A stretch of 64,000 nt of DNA from a virus: IMG/VR virus record IMGVR_UViG_3300008117_000043, positions 1 through 64,000 of that record; one strand, given 5' to 3'. A program made the translations under genes and the position numbers. Numbering within the stretch: position 1 is the first letter of the stretch; each line of letters starts with the position of its first letter. The notes under the pieces are model-generated. The model was not told the DNA's origin, searched no databases, and worked only from the letters and a program-made list of their open reading frames with translations. Of this stretch, positions 63,973 to 64,000 are shown one piece after another.

Positions 63973-64000
63973 GTGAGCTCCAAAATACTAATAACCGGAA
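63973..64000 (+). CDS. Probable nucleotide-sugar epimerase/dehydratase, first codons only
   Basis: GTG at 63973 opens GTG AGC TCC AAA ATA CTA ATA ACC GGA, giving MSSKILITG, the usual N-terminal strand of NAD-dependent sugar epimerases and reductases (ILITGGxGFIG). AGAGGAAG just upstream is a good ribosome site, and the overlapping ATG at 63971 is followed at once by TGA. The frame leaves the window after nine codons, so the family is a guess from nine residues, strengthened by the sugar-related neighbours. Confidence 0.45.

Noticed and set aside
1-64000. CRISPR array, insertion sequence or integrase
   Set aside because: No repeat-spacer pattern, terminal inverted repeats, transposase or integrase motifs were seen in any frame.

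Overview
The window is a contiguous piece of a tailed-phage genome of the T4-like myovirus type, AT-rich, with almost no non-coding space and genes overlapping by 1-65 bases. The evidence is a syntenic T4 morphogenesis set: portal gp20, protease gp21, scaffold gp22, major capsid gp23, hub chaperone gp26, gp46/gp47 nuclease, late sigma gp55, and baseplate proteins gp48, gp53, gp5, gp25 and gp6. The large size of several proteins, gp5 without a visible lysozyme domain, and the sugar/radical-SAM island resemble marine T4-like phages. The host cannot be decided from this window: there are no photosynthesis genes and no tRNA genes.

Layout. 1-3440 (minus): fibre-like and small virion proteins. 3455-9963 (minus): a terminator, then gp23, gp22, gp21, an acidic head protein, a Rossmann-like protein, a small conserved head-module protein and the gp20 portal. 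9967-12315 (minus): probable tape measure. 12376-13421 (plus): gp26 and a small ORF joined by a likely -1 frameshift site. 13418-14280 (minus): a probable internal head protein with a capsid-targeting-like N-terminus, interrupted by a one-base shift. 14308-14760: no gene, but many hairpins (candidate structured RNA). 14773-19092 (minus): GIY-YIG-like nuclease, small ORF, gp46, gp47 and gp55 behind a consensus sigma-70 promoter. 19168-49781 (plus): baseplate wedge and hub, a 4599-residue structural protein, and four tail or fibre proteins, ending at a terminator. 49859-60451 (plus): a helical protein, four glycosyltransferase-like proteins, a repeat/methyltransferase-like fusion, three radical SAM enzymes and a 2-oxoglutarate-oxygenase-like protein. 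60452-63890 (minus): two SGNH-like paralogues, an aspartyl beta-hydroxylase-like enzyme and an unknown 450-residue protein. 63973-end (plus): start of a probable nucleotide-sugar epimerase.

How it works together. The host RNA polymerase probably reads gp55-gp47-gp46 early from TTGACA-17-TATAAT. gp55 then directs late transcription from TATAAATA-like boxes found before the structural genes and before the right-hand minus-strand operon. The right-hand island has the make-up of a sugar or peptide modification pathway; its substrate is not visible here.

Most noteworthy: the gp26 frameshift signal (13179-13202), the hairpin-rich RNA candidate (14308-14760), the interrupted internal head protein (13418-14280), and the radical SAM/oxygenase/SGNH island (49859-64000).
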